Shown one piece after another: positions 19,801-31,676 of a stretch of 64,000 nt of DNA. The notes below the pieces were generated by a model. That model had not been told where the DNA came from, made no database searches, and worked only from the letters and a program-made list of their open reading frames with translations. Source of the stretch: Ignavibacteriales bacterium (GTDB lineage Bacteria; Bacteroidota; Ignavibacteria; Ignavibacteriales; Ignavibacteriaceae); assembly GCA_016714125.1 (NCBI GenBank), contig JADJNX010000005.1:186001-250000 (forward strand), read 5' to 3'. The translations under genes and the position numbers were made by a program. Numbering within the stretch: the first letter of the stretch is position 1; each line of letters starts with the position of its first letter.

Positions 19801-20755
19801 TTGATTTTCCACGACTCCATGAATAGATTTCTGAGCAGATATTATTTTATCTCCAGGCACGAACTTAAAATACGCACCATTAAATTTCCCTCTTTCAAAA
19901 CTATTTACCCTGTCATAATAAGTTTCACGGTTCTTTCGTTTGTGATCTTAGTCACATCTGGATTTTTGCCGGAAACGGTTTAGATAGTGAAGCAGGTTCT
20001 GCCATTATTGATGAAAATGTTCGTTTACGGGCACAAATCAGTGAACTGAAAGAAGAGATTGACAGGGTGAATGGTAGACTTTCTACTGTAATAAGTATGA
20101 ACAATGAAATCCGTGAGCTTAATGATTTACCACGGTTTGACAGTGCGTTTTCAGAATAGATGAGAGTGTTGCCTCCGGGGATGAACGGAGCGGAGTTGCC
20201 ATTTCAGGATTATCGACGAATATCGATGATGCCTTTAATCTGCTGGCAGTCCTGGAAAAAAATCTTGAGATTCAATCAAAATTCAACAAAGATCTATCAT
20301 CTGCTTTAGTGGATAAAACATCATATTTGCGTGGGATACCGTCAATTAAACCAATTGATGCAAATTTTAATCGTACAAGTTTTGGTCCCCGTAAAAACCC
20401 TGTCACTGGTAAACCGCAGTTTCATACAGGTCTTGATATGGGTTCGAAATTTGGACAGGAGATTTACGCTACTGCGGATGGAATAGTTGAGAGAGCTGAC
20501 AATTTCAGCGGCTACGGACTTTGTGTTATTATTGCCCATGAGTCAGGTTACAAGACACTTTATGGGCATTGTTCTAAATTAATTGTAAAAAAAGGTGACC
20601 GTGTTTCAAGAGGAACTCTTCTTGCATTAGTGGGCAGTACAGGTATATCCACCGGACCCCATCTACATTATGAAGTAATTTATAATGGTGAACACCTTAA
20701 TCCGGCTGATTTTTTCTTTGATGAAGAAAAATCTTTTATTAATAAATCGAAGTAA
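19801..20755 (+). CDS. M23 (LytM-like) peptidoglycan endopeptidase (two frameshifts)
   Basis: The reassembled protein, about 318 residues, has a short cytoplasmic part, one transmembrane helix (VIISFTVLSFVILVTSGF), a coiled coil (NVRLRAQISELKEEIDRVNG) and a C-terminal M23 domain. Zinc-binding residues are seen in HTGLDMG and GPHLHYE. The likely start is ATG 19819. Frame changes lie near 19975 and 20150; the peptidase domain from 20309 is intact. This layout resembles cell-wall endopeptidases and divisome-associated LytM regulators in this phylum. Whether it is an active hydrolase or a regulator is not settled by sequence, but both metal-site motifs are present. Confidence 0.9.
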
Positions 20756-20776
20756 AACCAACATAGGGATCAGTTT

Positions 20777-20998
20777 ATGATTTGGACTATAGAATTAGCA
20801 TCATACCTCGAGGACGCTCCATGGCCGGCTTCAAAAGAGGAATTAATTGATTATGCAGAGCGTATCGGCGCACCTCTCGAAGTAATTGAAAATCTGAAAG
20901 AACTCGAAGACTCCGACGAACCCTACGAATCTGTTGAAGATATTTGGCCCGATTATCCTACTGATGAGGATTTCTTTTTCAATGCTGACGAGTATTGA
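20777..20998 (+). CDS. DUF2795 small acidic protein
   Basis: A 73-residue acidic protein with the conserved start WTIELASYLEDAPWPASKEE and end PTDEDFFFNADEY. It belongs to a widespread Bacteroidetes-type small-protein family (DUF2795) of unknown function. It is placed between the M23 peptidase and the DNA polymerase III delta' subunit gene with short gaps. Confidence 0.9.
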   Translation: MIWTIELASYLEDAPWPASKEELIDYAERIGAPLEVIENLKELEDSDEPYESVEDIWPDYPTDEDFFFNADEY

Positions 20999-21021
20999 CA
21001 AGTGATTTACAGTAATCGGTA

Positions 21022-22163
21022 ATGGAAGACCTTTTTAGTGGAATTTATGGTCAGAAATCTGTAAAAGAAATACTTTCCGGGTTTCTGACCAATAAAAAAA
21101 TCCCCCAGGCTCTTTTGTTTTCGGGGCCTTCAGGTGTTGGAAAAGATTTCGTTGCCATCAGATTTGCCAACCTCATAAACAGGATTGGTAAAGGGGATTT
21201 TAACCCCACTATAGAGGGAAATACCCTTAAAGAACCCGCCGTCAAATTTGTATGTCCTCTCCCTGTCGGGAAAAATGAGTCATCAGACGATGGGCCATAC
21301 GACCGACTGACTCCCTCCGATATGGAGGTAGTCCAGGAAGAATTCCACCGCAAAGAAGAAAATCCCTACTATAAAATATCGATACCCAAAGCTAATGATA
21401 TAAAAATATCATCCATCCGCTCCCTTACAAAATATATGTCCCTCTCGTTTCAAGATAAGGGTTATCGTACAGTGATAATATCCGAAGCCCACTTAATGAA
21501 TGAGCCGGCGCAGAATTCACTCTTGAAAAATCTCGAGGAGCCTCCGGAGGGTTTTGTTTTTATATTAACAACTTCTGATCCTTCACTTTTTAAGAGAGAC
21601 AATAAAATCGCGTTGTTGGCCTGTCCAGTTTAAACCATTGGTAAAATCTGATATTGCCGATGCACTCCAAAGATATTTTGGTCTGGAGAAATCTGAAACA
21701 GATCTACTGGCACATATCAGTGCAGGATCAATCACAAAGGCACTTTATTTAAGAGAAAAAAACCTTTTCGATAGACAATCTTCCGTAATAGCTTTTCTTA
21801 GATTCTCGCTTGCCGGTAAATTAAGTTCAGCACAAAAAGAGATCAAAGATATCTTGTCAGAAAATGATGCAGAATTGTTCCAACTGTATGTCAGTCTGGT
21901 ATTACTTTGGTTTGAGGATTTTAAAAGATATCTTACAGGTTTTAGGGAAGATTTGTTTTACTCTCAGCATATCGATACATTCGAAAAATTTGCTCAAAAT
22001 ATAGTTCAATTGATCCAAACAGAGCGATTGGTTCAATAGAAAAATACTCTATTACATTGAAAACAACAATCTTAATATGCAAATCGCAGGTTATAACATA
22101 ATGTTTCTGATCGCCTCACTTATTCAGAACGATCTGGTTGACGAAAAAATTTATCTTAATTAA
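21022..22163 (+). CDS. holB: DNA polymerase III delta' subunit (two frameshifts)
   Basis: This clamp-loader subunit has an AAA+ fold. The P-loop reads FSGPSGVGKDFVAIRFA and the sensor/linker region NSLLKNLEEPPEGFVFILTTS. The frame is lost at a T run (21587-21591) where one T is extra; removal gives SLLRETIKSRCWPVQFKPL. A second break near 22010-22020 hides the C-terminus, which continues DWFNRKILYYIENNNLNMQ and ends at 22161-22163. The zinc-finger loop between them is not obvious. Full length is about 380 residues. Confidence 0.92.
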
Positions 22164-22174
22164 AAGGAATTGAC

Positions 22175-23350
22175 ATGAAAAAAGTCGTAATAACACACGC
22201 AAAAAGAACTCCTATCGGTTCATTTGGAGGATCACTGGCTTCCTTCACTGCAGCTCAACTTGGTGGAACTGTAATAAAAGCAGTTCTTGATGAGTCAGGA
22301 ATTGATAAAAATCTGGTGAATGAAGTGATTTTTGGAAATGTTTTAATGGCCGGACAGGGTCAGGCACCTGCCCGTCAGGCAGCACTGAACGCCGGATTAC
22401 CTGATACAGTTGAGACTTTTACTCTGAATAAAATGTGTGGTAGCGGACTTAAAGCGATAATGCTTGCGCATCAGGCTATTGTAGCGGGAGATGCTGATAT
22501 AATTGTTGCCGGTGGAATGGAATCGATGTCTAACGCTCCATATCTTCTCCCAAAGGCCAGAAACGGTTTTAAATATGGTCACGGTGAAATTTATGACTCT
22601 GTTTTGCTTGATGGTTTAATGGATGTTTACAATCGGATTCACATGGGTAATTGCGCCGAGATTTGTGCTAAAAACATGGAAATCACAAGGGAAGAACTTG
22701 ATCAGTTCGCTATAACATCATATACAAGAGCTCAGGAAGCTCAAAAAGCAGGTAAATTTAAAGATGAAATGGTACCGCTTGTAGTCAAATCAAAAGCCGG
22801 CGACATCATTATCGATAAAGATGAAGACCCCGATAAAACCAATTTTGCCAAAATTCCAACACTTCGTCCTGTATTTGATAAAGATGGTGTTGTTACAGCA
22901 GCTAATGCAAGCAATCTAAACGATGGTGCTGCTGCGGTTCTCATCATGTCAGAAGAAAAGGCTCTCGAACTCGGTTTTACTCCACTGGTTGAGATTGTCG
23001 CACAAAGTTCTGCTGCAAAAGCACCTGTGGATTTTACTACAGCACCTGCCGATGCAATTCATAAAGTTTTAGATAAAGCAGGATTAAAAGTTGGAGATAT
23101 TGATCTATTTGAGATAAATGAAGCTTTTGCAGTTGTTTCTCTTGCGGTTAATAAGTTAACAGGTATCACTCCTGAAAATACCAATGTTAATGGGGGAGCC
23201 GTGGCTCTTGGTCATCCAATTGGTGCAAGTGGTGCAAGAATCGTGGCAACCCTGATTCATGAAATGTTGCGCAGGGATGTAACATACGGTCTTGCCAGCC
23301 TTTGCATTGGTGGCGGTGAAGCTTCAGCTTTGATAGTAAAAAAATATTAA
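22175..23350 (+). CDS. Acetyl-CoA C-acetyltransferase (thiolase)
   Basis: A 391-residue thiolase that condenses two acetyl-CoA to acetoacetyl-CoA or cleaves the reverse. The acyl-enzyme Cys is in NKMCGSGLKAIMLA (about residue 88), the His in GGAVALGHPIGASGARI and the second catalytic Cys in SLCIGGGEA. A good ribosome binding site (AAAGGA) precedes it. It stands directly upstream of a 3-hydroxyacyl-CoA dehydrogenase, which fits a short fatty-acid or butanoate module, in either direction. Confidence 0.95.
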   Translation: MKKVVITHAKRTPIGSFGGSLASFTAAQLGGTVIKAVLDESGIDKNLVNEVIFGNVLMAGQGQAPARQAALNAGLPDTVETFTLNKMCGSGLKAIMLAHQAIVAGDADIIVAGGMESMSNAPYLLPKARNGFKYGHGEIYDSVLLDGLMDVYNRIHMGNCAEICAKNMEITREELDQFAITSYTRAQEAQKAGKFKDEMVPLVVKSKAGDIIIDKDEDPDKTNFAKIPTLRPVFDKDGVVTAANASNLNDGAAAVLIMSEEKALELGFTPLVEIVAQSSAAKAPVDFTTAPADAIHKVLDKAGLKVGDIDLFEINEAFAVVSLAVNKLTGITPENTNVNGGAVALGHPIGASGARIVATLIHEMLRRDVTYGLASLCIGGGEASALIVKKY

Positions 23351-23371
23351 TTTTTAACGGAGATTGATTAT

Positions 23372-24219
23372 ATGAATGTAACTAAAGTTGCAGTTGTTGG
23401 TGGCGGCACAATGGGAAACGGAATTGTCACCGTTTTTGCATTAAACGGATTTCCTGTTACTCTCGTCGAAACAAAAGATGAACTAATTCAAAAAGCGCTA
23501 ACAAATATCAGCTCCAGTCTCGACCGAATGGTGAAAAAGAGACAATCAAACCTGAAGATAAAATCTCAGCACTGGCAAATATCAAATCAGTTTGTGGTGT
23601 GGCAAATGTTGACCCTGATTCCGATCTTGTTATTGAGGCTGTGTATGAGAATAAAGAGGTTAAGTTATCTATATTTAATGAGTTAGATAAAATACTTAAA
23701 CCTGAATCGATCATGGCTACCAATACTTCGTCGATCTCAATCACGGAACTTGCACCACCATATCGAGCCTCGAATTTTATTGGTATGCACTTTATGAATC
23801 CGGTTCCCATCATGAAACTGGTTGAAATTATTCGTGGATATTCAACCTCGGATGAAACATATTCGATTATTAAAGATTTGACTTTAAAACTCGATAAAGT
23901 ACCGGTTGAGGTGCAGGATTATCCGGGGTTCATTTCCAACAGAATATTGATGCCGATGATAAATGAGGCAATCTTTGCATTAATGGAGGGTGTTGCTTCA
24001 AAAGAGGACATCGATGCCGTAATGAAATTAGGGATGAACCATCCCATGGGACCTCTTACACTTGCTGATTTCATCGGACTTGATGTATGTTTGGCAATTA
24101 TGCAAGTTTTATTTAATGGGTTTCATGATCCAAAATACAGACCGTGTCCACTCCTGAAAAAGATGGTAGCTGCCAGTAAATTGGGTCGAAAATCCGGGGA
24201 AGGATTTTATAAGTACTAA
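23372..24219 (+). CDS. 3-hydroxyacyl-CoA dehydrogenase (one frameshift)
   Basis: A 282-residue NAD-dependent dehydrogenase of the 3-hydroxybutyryl-CoA type. The Rossmann motif is VAVVGGGTMGNGIV and the catalytic region is FIGMHFMNPVPIMKLVEII, with HPMGPLTLADFIGLD in the C-terminal domain. The frame is lost in an A run, 23534-23538. One A restores VKKETIKPEDKISALANI. The last codons read GFYKY, and the end overlaps what appears to be the start of the ClC channel gene. Confidence 0.93.
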
Positions 24220-26045
24220 ACCTCCAAAAGCCGGTTTTTCAGGACTTTTCTTGCAGTAATAAAGTATTATGCTCATAAGATCCCAATCAGTTCGTATGGT
24301 TGGGATCTTACTCAAGATGGGTACACACTAATATTAGGAGCTGTAACCGGCGTTTTATGTGGATTTGGTGCTGTAATTTTCCACCATTCAATAGAATATA
24401 TCAAAGAACTCTTCTTCTACCTTCCTCCTTCACTTTTTCCCGGTTTTAAAACATTTTATCCTGAAACTTTTGTTGGGGTGATTTATGTCATTCTTGTTCC
24501 GGCACTGGGTGGTCTCATTGTAGGTATTCTTGCAATGATCTTCGAAAAAGGGAAAAAAGGGGAGGGGATACCTAATGTTATTCTTGCGGTTGCTACCAAA
24601 GGAGGCATAATAAAGGGGAGTGTTGCAGTTCTTAAAACTATTCAAACGGCAATAAGTATAGGGACAGGTGGTGCCGGCGGTAAAGAAGGACCAATTGTTC
24701 AGATAGGAGCAGCAATTGGATCTGGATTTGGTCAATGTCTGAATTTGTCATCAGACAGACTAAGAATTCTCGTAGGTTGCGGAGCTGCTGCAGGGCTTTC
24801 TGCTGCGTTTAATGCTCCTTTAGGTGGTGCAATCTGTACAATGGAAATAATTCTGAGGACTTTTAATTCGCGTTCGTTGGGTCCTATAATTGTTTCGTCA
24901 GTTTTGCAACAGTTATTTCTCGAGGTTTTATTGGTGATGAACCTGCATTTCAGATTCCTGCTTATGCACTCACCAGCAATAATGAGTTCTTTTTACATTA
25001 TTTTGGGAATTGTTGCTGGTCTTGTTTCCGTTTATTTTGTAAAAACCATATTTTTGTTGACGAGTTATTCAACAAAATTACAATACCAACTTTCTTAAAA
25101 CCGGCATTAGGCGGTATATGTGTCGGATTAATTGGATTATTCCTTCCCGGAGTTTATGGATTTAGTCAACAATCAGTTGACAGATCACTCTATAATCAGA
25201 ACACTTTGGAACTGTTGTTGTTACTTGTAATGCTTAAACCTCTCGCTACAGCTCTTACGGTGGGCTCAGGAGGTCATGGTGGTACTTTTGCACCCAGCTT
25301 ATTCACCGGTGCTATGCTAGGTGGTGCTATGGGACAATTGATTAACATAATTTTCCCTGAAATGACAGTGTCTCCCGGTGCGTATGCACTCGTTGGGATG
25401 GGTGCAGTAGTCGCCGGCACAACCCACGCTTCGTTAACAGCACTCATTATGGTATTTGAGATGACCAATAACTATAAGATAATTCTGCCGTTGATGTTAT
25501 CAATTATTATCTCAACGGTAATCTCAAAAGGCATACTCAAGGGGTCTCTATATACAATCAGGTTGGGCCGAGAAGGAACCGGACTTGATATCTATGGCAG
25601 AAAAAGTTCTGTCCTTAAATCGATGCGAATTTCAACCATAATTGAAGATACCAATGTATTTCTTCAGGAATCGGATAACTATCACAGAGTTGTTGAGATA
25701 TTACGGGAATCAAATTTTGAGACTCTGTTAGTTCGCAATTCAGAAGGTAAAATCCTTGGGGTGATAACTTATAGTGACCTTAGGAAAACGATGTTTGATG
25801 AGGAGATGTCGTCAGTGGTTGATTTTCTTATCGCAGGTGATTTAATGAAAAAGAGATTTCCGGTGATCAGTGAAGATGAAAACAGTGACGCTGCATTAAA
25901 GATGATGGAAACATTTGATCTTGAATATTTGCCTGTTTATGATTTAGAGAAAGATTTTAAGGGGATTGTCACAAAACAAAAAATATTAAGAGTATATCAA
26001 AATGAGCTGTTTAAGACAGAAAAGGATATGGATATGTCAACGTGA
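24209..26045 (+). CDS. ClC-type chloride channel/antiporter with CBS domains (frameshifts)
   Basis: About 612 residues. The ClC core has GTGGAGGKEGPIVQIGAAIGS-type filter residues (seen in part as GGAGGKEGPIVQIGAAIG) and GGHGGTFAPSLFTGAMLGG. Two CBS domains (about residues 480-600, from RISTIIEDTNVF and AGDLMKKRFPVI) follow. The start is uncertain: the protein seems to begin STKPPKAGFSGLF directly after an ATA codon at 24209-24211 overlapping the preceding stop. Breaks lie near 24250 and in 24910-25100. Several transmembrane helices are encoded throughout. The acidic gating residue in KEGP suggests an H+/Cl- exchanger, but this is inference. Confidence 0.87.
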
Positions 26046-26203
26046 TGTTATTTCCCTGTATTCCAATAATGTCCTATAATGTATATTATGTTAACTAAAA
26101 GAATACCGTGAATTTAATCGTTTTATAGTTCCATTCCCCTTATTCCACGTTTTTTACAACAATTGTACAATTTCTACTACCACTTGGATAAGTAATTAAA
26201 TAA

Positions 26204-26241
26204 TCATGGCATCAGACAAACTGATTTAACTGATGCCATGA
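26204..26241. terminator. Inverted repeat between convergent genes
   Basis: A perfect 12-bp inverted repeat (26204-26215 with 26230-26241, core CATGGCATCAG/CTGATGCCATG) with a 14-base loop sits between the ends of the ClC gene and the M16 gene. It lacks a long T tract on either side, so it is a likely bidirectional terminator but not a textbook one. The remaining 26046-26252 bases show nothing else I recognise. Confidence 0.7.
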
Positions 26242-26252
26242 ACAATTCTTGA

Positions 26253-29046
26253 CTATTTTGAAATAAATGGTTTCAGATAATATTTAAGGATTACATCACC
26301 TTTAAAGTATTTCTTTGCTGCATTTCGAATATCTTCAACTGTAATTGCCTTCACAATTTCTTTTCCTGCAAAAAATCTTTTAGATCAGCATCAAACAATA
26401 AATAAGAACTTATAAGATTAAGGATACTTCCGTTATCTTGAAAAGTATCGTCAATCTCTTTGTACTGGTTCTCTTTTGCTTTTGTTAAAGTTGCTTCATC
26501 TGCAAACGAAGTTTTTAATGAATCAATCATCAACATAACCCGATTCACCAACTCATTAACTCTTGCAGGATCACAATTAAAATAGACACTATTATTGAAT
26601 ACCGGCTCAGGATATTTATTATAAGTGGTTGAAGCCGATACTGAATACGACCCTCCCAATTCCTCCCTTATCACTTCATTTAGTTGGATATCAAATATTT
26701 TTTGGAGAGTTGTCAATTCCATCGCGTTCTTTTTAGTCCACTCGAACTTACCGGGAAAACTTAGGAAAACTGTTGCCTTTTGTTCGGCGCCCATTTTAAC
26801 TGTCTTTTCATCGCTTTTATCGGCATAGTGTACTCCCCTGTCCGTCCAGGTTTCCTTTTCAACTTTCGGCTGTGATGCGATGTAACGGCAAACGAGAGAT
26901 CTCAAAATGTCTTCATCAAAATTACCCACAAACACAAATTCAAACTCAGAAGCGGAGTTGAATCTTTCCTTAAATATTTGATATGATTTTGACGGAATCA
27001 ACTGGTCGAGCTGGTCGATTGACATCGGTTTCATTCGTGGATTGTTTCCAAACAGTGATACAACGATAGTATCATAAAACACATTATCGGGACTCATTCC
27101 GGCATTTTGCAAATAATTTTTCATCTTATCGATAAAAATATCAGATGCTTCCGTATCAAGTCGTGGATTGGTAAATGTCAGATAGATCAGTCTGAAAAAA
27201 TCCTCGATATCTTTTAATGATGTTTTACCCTGAATGCTTTCACTTAGATCTGAAATTCCAGTAGTTAATGACACCATTTTTCCGGAGAGTTTCTTAGACA
27301 GGTCTGTAAGGTTAAAATCGCCTAGGCCTGATTCTTCAATTATACTGTTGGAATATTTTGCAGAAACGAGGTCGGCCGTTTCAACCTTAGAAAGTCCACC
27401 CTGGCTGAAGCCATACATCATAACCTCATCCTGCTGAAGTTCGGTTTTTTTTAAGTATATAACTGCACCATTATCAAGAGTCCATTTTTTGATGTCCAAA
27501 ATTCCAAAATCTTCTTCTTTGATAATTTTCCCGGGAACCGGTTCAACCTTGATTAAAGGACGGTCGGTTGTTGCTACAGTTGGACTGGATATCTTAGTTT
27601 TTTTTACTTCAGAGTAAATCTTTTCAAGTGCCGTTTCTGACGGAATCTTGATCCCTTCTTTCTCCGGGTAAGAAATCATTACAACAGAATTGGAATCCGT
27701 GGTTAATGATTTCGCCACTTGATTTACTTCTTACAGTGAAATTGTAGGTATTATTTCTTTATAAATTGTATAACCGGTTTCAATATCTGTATAAATAGCA
27801 TCATTGATTACCTGATCCAAAATCGCATTCACGATTCCGTTAGAATATTGATTATCCTTCTCTTTAAAGTAGTTGTCCATTCCTGCGTTCATATTTTCCA
27901 ATGATCGCATATATTCATCTGCAGTAAACCAAACTGTTTCATTCTCTCTGCTTCAAGGTTAAGGAGAAAAAATGCCGAATCCACCATATTCTCTTTTGGT
28001 GTCATATAAAGCACAAATGCTCCCTTATCATAAGAGAGTCCGGTTGTGTATCCACCACCCTCAAGAAAAGGAGCGTCCACTTTCTTGGAAAGATCAAACA
28101 ATCTTTCATTTAACATCCCACTTATTAGATTTAACACGAGTGCATTTTTGTACTCTTCTCTTGTATTTGCTTTGAGTACGGGTCTTTTATGGACAAGCGT
28201 TAAACTGGTTGTGGTTACTTCCTTGTCGCCGGTTATTGTATATAATCTCTCTTTGTGGTCAGGAACTCCATAAATTACCCTCTTTTTGTTTGTGGCAAAA
28301 CCCGGGATTTCATTAAAATGTTTGTGGACCAAACTTTCGATTTCCGAAGCATCAAAATCTCCGACAGCCACAACTGACATTAGTTCTGGATTATACCATT
28401 CTTTGTAATAATCTATAAGTGATTTGTGCGGAAAGTTTTTTAGAACTTCTTCTTTCCCAATTGGTAATCTTTCTGCAAATCGGGAATTATGGAAAAGTAC
28501 CGGAAACTGTTTGTCCCTGATTCTCTCAGCAGCTCCTTTTCCCATCCTCATTTCTTCCAGAACCACTCCCCTCTCTTTTTCAATTTCGAGCGAATCAAAA
28601 GTGGCATTTATAGCCCAATCGGAGAGAATCATAAATGCTGAATCGAGGACTGATTTTCTGTCCGTTGGAACGGTCAACATATAAACAGTTTCTTCCGTTG
28701 AAGTATAAGCGTTAATTTCGGGACCAAACTTCATTCCAAGCATTTCGAGGAAATCCACTACTTTATGCTTTGGGAAGTTTTGGTGCCATTAAAAAAGCAT
28801 GTGTTCAACAAAATGAGCCAGGCCTCTTTGATCTTCTCTCTCATTTAGAGAACCTGAAAGTATAACAAGTCGAAGTTCTGCCTTTTTTTCAGGTTGTTTA
28901 TTTGGGAGAATGTAATATTTAATGCCGTTTTGAAGGATTCCTTGTTTAATACTACGATGTTGCGGAATGGAATCGTTTGCAGGCTGGGAAAGTACATTAG
29001 CAATAAAAACTGCCAATAAAATGAATAAAATTTTAATTTGTTTCAA
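26253..29046 (-). CDS. M16 (pitrilysin/insulinase) metallopeptidase, double-length (frameshifts, in-frame stop)
   Basis: A roughly 930-residue zinc peptidase with a signal peptide (MKQIKILFILLAVFIANVLS). The inverted zinc motif is HFVEH in GLAHFVEHMLF, the downstream Glu is in EKERGVVLEEMRMG, and a second, inactive-looking M16 half follows. The order N- to C-terminal is catalytic half then non-catalytic half, as in pitrilysin-like enzymes. Breaks are near 28788, 28775, 27934 and 26368. A TAA at 27731-27733 lies in frame between ISL and EVNQVAKSL, where Lys would fit. The real end is the TAG at 26253-26255 after KPFISK. A periplasmic or outer-membrane location is probable. Confidence 0.88.
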
Positions 29047-29249
29047 TTAATTAATCCTTTCAGATATACCAATACTATAACAATAATTACTACCAGAAAT
29101 GAATAAAATAAAAGTTTACTACTCCCCCGCCCTCTTGGCCGATTGTGATTATTTGATATTTTCCGGTTCTTTTTATCCAATCGTTCATCAATAAACCTTG
29201 GTATGTATGTAAACTCACGGTTTTTTTTTCGAGGGGAGAAAAGGAGCAT
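29043..29249 (-). CDS. Small membrane protein
   Basis: About 68 residues from the ATG at 29247-29249, two bases past the lipid kinase stop. It has a basic soluble part (ERLDKKNRKISNNHNRPRG) and a C-terminal transmembrane helix (LLFYSFLVVIIVIVLVYL), so it looks like a tail-anchored small protein. I do not recognise a family. Its stop overlaps the start of the M16 peptidase gene. Confidence 0.6.
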   Translation of the reverse strand: MLLFSPRKKNREFTYIPRFIDERLDKKNRKISNNHNRPRGRGSSKLLFYSFLVVIIVIVLVYLKGLIN

Positions 29250-29250
29250 A

Positions 29251-30161
29251 TTAGACGGATATTCTGAGTTTGTGTGGGGAAAGCTCAACACTAACACTGG
29301 TGGCCTTTTTTGAGTAGGTTTCACCATCTAAATGGATATAAGCAGGTTTCTCAAGTAACATGGTGTAACTGCCTGTATTAAATATAGTTGTCTCTTGAAT
29401 CGATACATGAGAACCGGTTATTGCTCTTGGTAAATTCACAAATATCTTTGGCAGACTCATATCCTTCACTATACAGATTTCAAGTATTCCATCATCCACC
29501 AGAGCATTTGGTGTCAACTTAAACCACCACCTGAGTAAATTCCATTACCGGTGGTAATAAACATGGCATCACCTGATGATTTTAGTATTCCATCAATTGT
29601 TATTTGATATTTGACCGATTCATATGAAAATAGTGCCTGGAACAAAGAAATCAAATAAACCGCCATTCCGGAGAGATAATGTTTCTTTTCTTTTATTGTG
29701 CCAACATAGGCATCAAAACCAACACCGAGAGTGTTGATAAATTTTCTTTTTTCGATTGTGCCATCCTCAAAACAGACAGTTGTATCCCATACATCCATTT
29801 TCGTTTCAGTATCTCGGAAAATGGCTTTTTTAAGCTCCACAATTGCATTGGAACCAATCTTAAAATATCTTGCCAGATCGTTTCCCGAACCCGAAGGGAT
29901 AAAAGAAATCTTAAATTTGTAAGGAGGATTAACGAGGTTTACTATTGAATTATAGGTCCCATCTCCACCCGCTAACATCAGATGGACATTGTCTCTGTTA
30001 AGTTTGTTATAAACTTCTCCAGCATGAACCAAATCAACAGGGGTATGAATTTCAATATCCTTAAAATCGGGATTATTGTTCAACCGCCTGGCGAGTTTTT
30101 TACCTCTTCCATTCCCTGCAAAAGGATTAATTACGATACAATTTGACTGTTCTGAATTCAA
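29251..30161 (-). CDS. Diacylglycerol/lipid kinase, YegS-BmrU type (one frameshift)
   Basis: About 303 residues of the DAGK catalytic family that phosphorylates lipid alcohols. The nucleotide-binding motif is AGGDGTYNSIVNLV, then PSGSGNDLARYF. GVGFDAYVG is also conserved. The frame is lost near 29519-29523, where one A restores GGGLKLTPNALVDDGILEI. Which lipid is phosphorylated cannot be said. It follows ftsY, with a short gap. Confidence 0.9.
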
Positions 30162-30174
30162 TTTAGATTAAAAT

Positions 30175-31116
30175 TTACTTAGTAAAAATGGCTTCGACAT
30201 ACATCGCAGGATCAAAATTTTGAAGGTCTTCAATTCCCTCACCAACACCAATATATCGGACAGGAACTTTTAATTCTCTGCATATCTGAAAAATAACTCC
30301 ACCTTTTGCGGTACCATCAAGTTTTGTCACAATCAATCCTGTAAGTTAAGTTACTTTAGAGAATTCTTTTCCTTGTTGCACAGCATTTTGACCCGTGGTA
30401 CCATCAACAACCAAAAAAATCTCATTTGGGGAATTTGGAAGTTTTTTTGCGATCACATTTTTGATCTTTCTCAACTCTTCCATCAAATTCACCTTTGTAT
30501 GAAGTCTTCCTGCAGTATCTATCATAACAACATCAGCTTTAACCCTGATTGCTTCCTCTATAGTCTCATAAGCCACGGAGGAAGGGTCTGCACCCATTTC
30601 TCGCGATATAATGGGAACTCCTGCTCTTTGAGCCCAAATTTCAAGTTGTTCGTTGGCTGCAGCCCTGAATGTGTCCGCTGCTCCCACAACAACCTTCCAA
30701 CCAGACATCTTAAAATTGTGAGCCAATTTGCCAATGGTTGTTGTTTTTCCTGCACCATTCACACCAACAATAAGAATCACAAACGGATTATACTTTTCAA
30801 CATCCGGTATATATTCAACAGAGGAAAGTGAGTGAGAAAGTTCATCCTCCAAAACCCGCTTTACAACTTCGAGAACATTTTCTCCCGATCTGTCTTTTTC
30901 CCCTTTAAGTTGTTTCCTTACTTCCTCCACAATCTTCATTGCAAGGTCATAACCAATGTCAGAACTTATAAGTAACTCTTCCATCTCTTCGAGAGTTAAC
31001 TCATCGATAACAGCTTTCCCCGTTACTGTTTCGGCAATCTTATTAAATATTTTATCTCTCGTCTTGGAGAGACCCTCCTTTAATTTCCCGAAATTGAAAT
31101 TTTTTATAAAACTCAT
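30175..31116 (-). CDS. ftsY: Signal recognition particle receptor (in-frame stop)
   Basis: FtsY is the membrane GTPase that receives SRP-ribosome complexes. The G1 motif is VGVNGAGKTTTIGKLA, G3 is DTAGRLHTKVNLMEEL and G4 is TKLDGTAKGG. The product is about 313 residues, with a short N-terminal A region. TAA at 30346-30348 interrupts KVT-LTGLIVTKLDG in the same frame, and translation beyond it continues to EGIEDLQNFDPAMYVEAI and a stop at 30175-30177. The true codon is probably Asp or a near residue. It overlaps pgsA by four bases. Confidence 0.94.
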
Positions 31117-31676
31117 TTAGTTTTCCTTAACACTTTTAAAGCGCGATTTACATAATTTAGATACGAAACAATAATTAATAAGATCAATGAATAATAATAG
31201 ATTTTCATAGGAAGTGAACTCCGGTCAACATCAATAAACAGGAGAATAAGATATATCCCAATAAATGTAAATGTCCACTTCCCTATCTGGTCGGATGCGG
31301 GAACTTCCCCCATCCTCTTACTGAGAAAAACCCCGGGAAGGATAATTAAAACATCCCTCAAAACAATTATTAGAAAGAGAGTTAAATCAAGAATTCCGGT
31401 TGAAAAGAATGCTATTGCAATCGAAATAACCAGTACCTTGTCGGCAAGCGGGTCAAGGATTTTCCCCAGTTCCGAAACCTGATTTAATTTCCTTGCAAAA
31501 TATCCATCAAAATAGTCAGTAAAACTGATCAAAAAGATCAATACCAGCACAATTGGTTTACCCAGTATTTCCGGATTTAGCAGAAAATATACGAGTGGAA
31601 GAGCTCCAAACAGTCGGGAAAGACTTAATAAATTGGAGATTTGAAAAAACTGTTTTGCTTTGATTCCAAACATCAT
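31113..31676 (-). CDS. pgsA: CDP-diacylglycerol-glycerol-3-phosphate phosphatidyltransferase
   Basis: The 187-residue integral membrane enzyme makes phosphatidylglycerophosphate. The CDP-alcohol phosphotransferase signature is intact: DYFDGYFARKLNQVSELG then KILDPLADK, with its four Asp. Four to five hydrophobic helices are visible. It overlaps the subtilase gene stop and ftsY start by four bases each, hence an operon. Confidence 0.93.
   Translation of the reverse strand: MMFGIKAKQFFQISNLLSLSRLFGALPLVYFLLNPEILGKPIVLVLIFLISFTDYFDGYFARKLNQVSELGKILDPLADKVLVISIAIAFFSTGILDLTLFLIIVLRDVLIILPGVFLSKRMGEVPASDQIGKWTFTFIGIYLILLFIDVDRSSLPMKIYYYSLILLIIVSYLNYVNRALKVLRKTK

Noticed and set aside
30373..30831. 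152-residue open frame opposite ftsY
   Set aside because: It lies wholly inside ftsY, is cysteine-rich without pattern, and shows no start signal.
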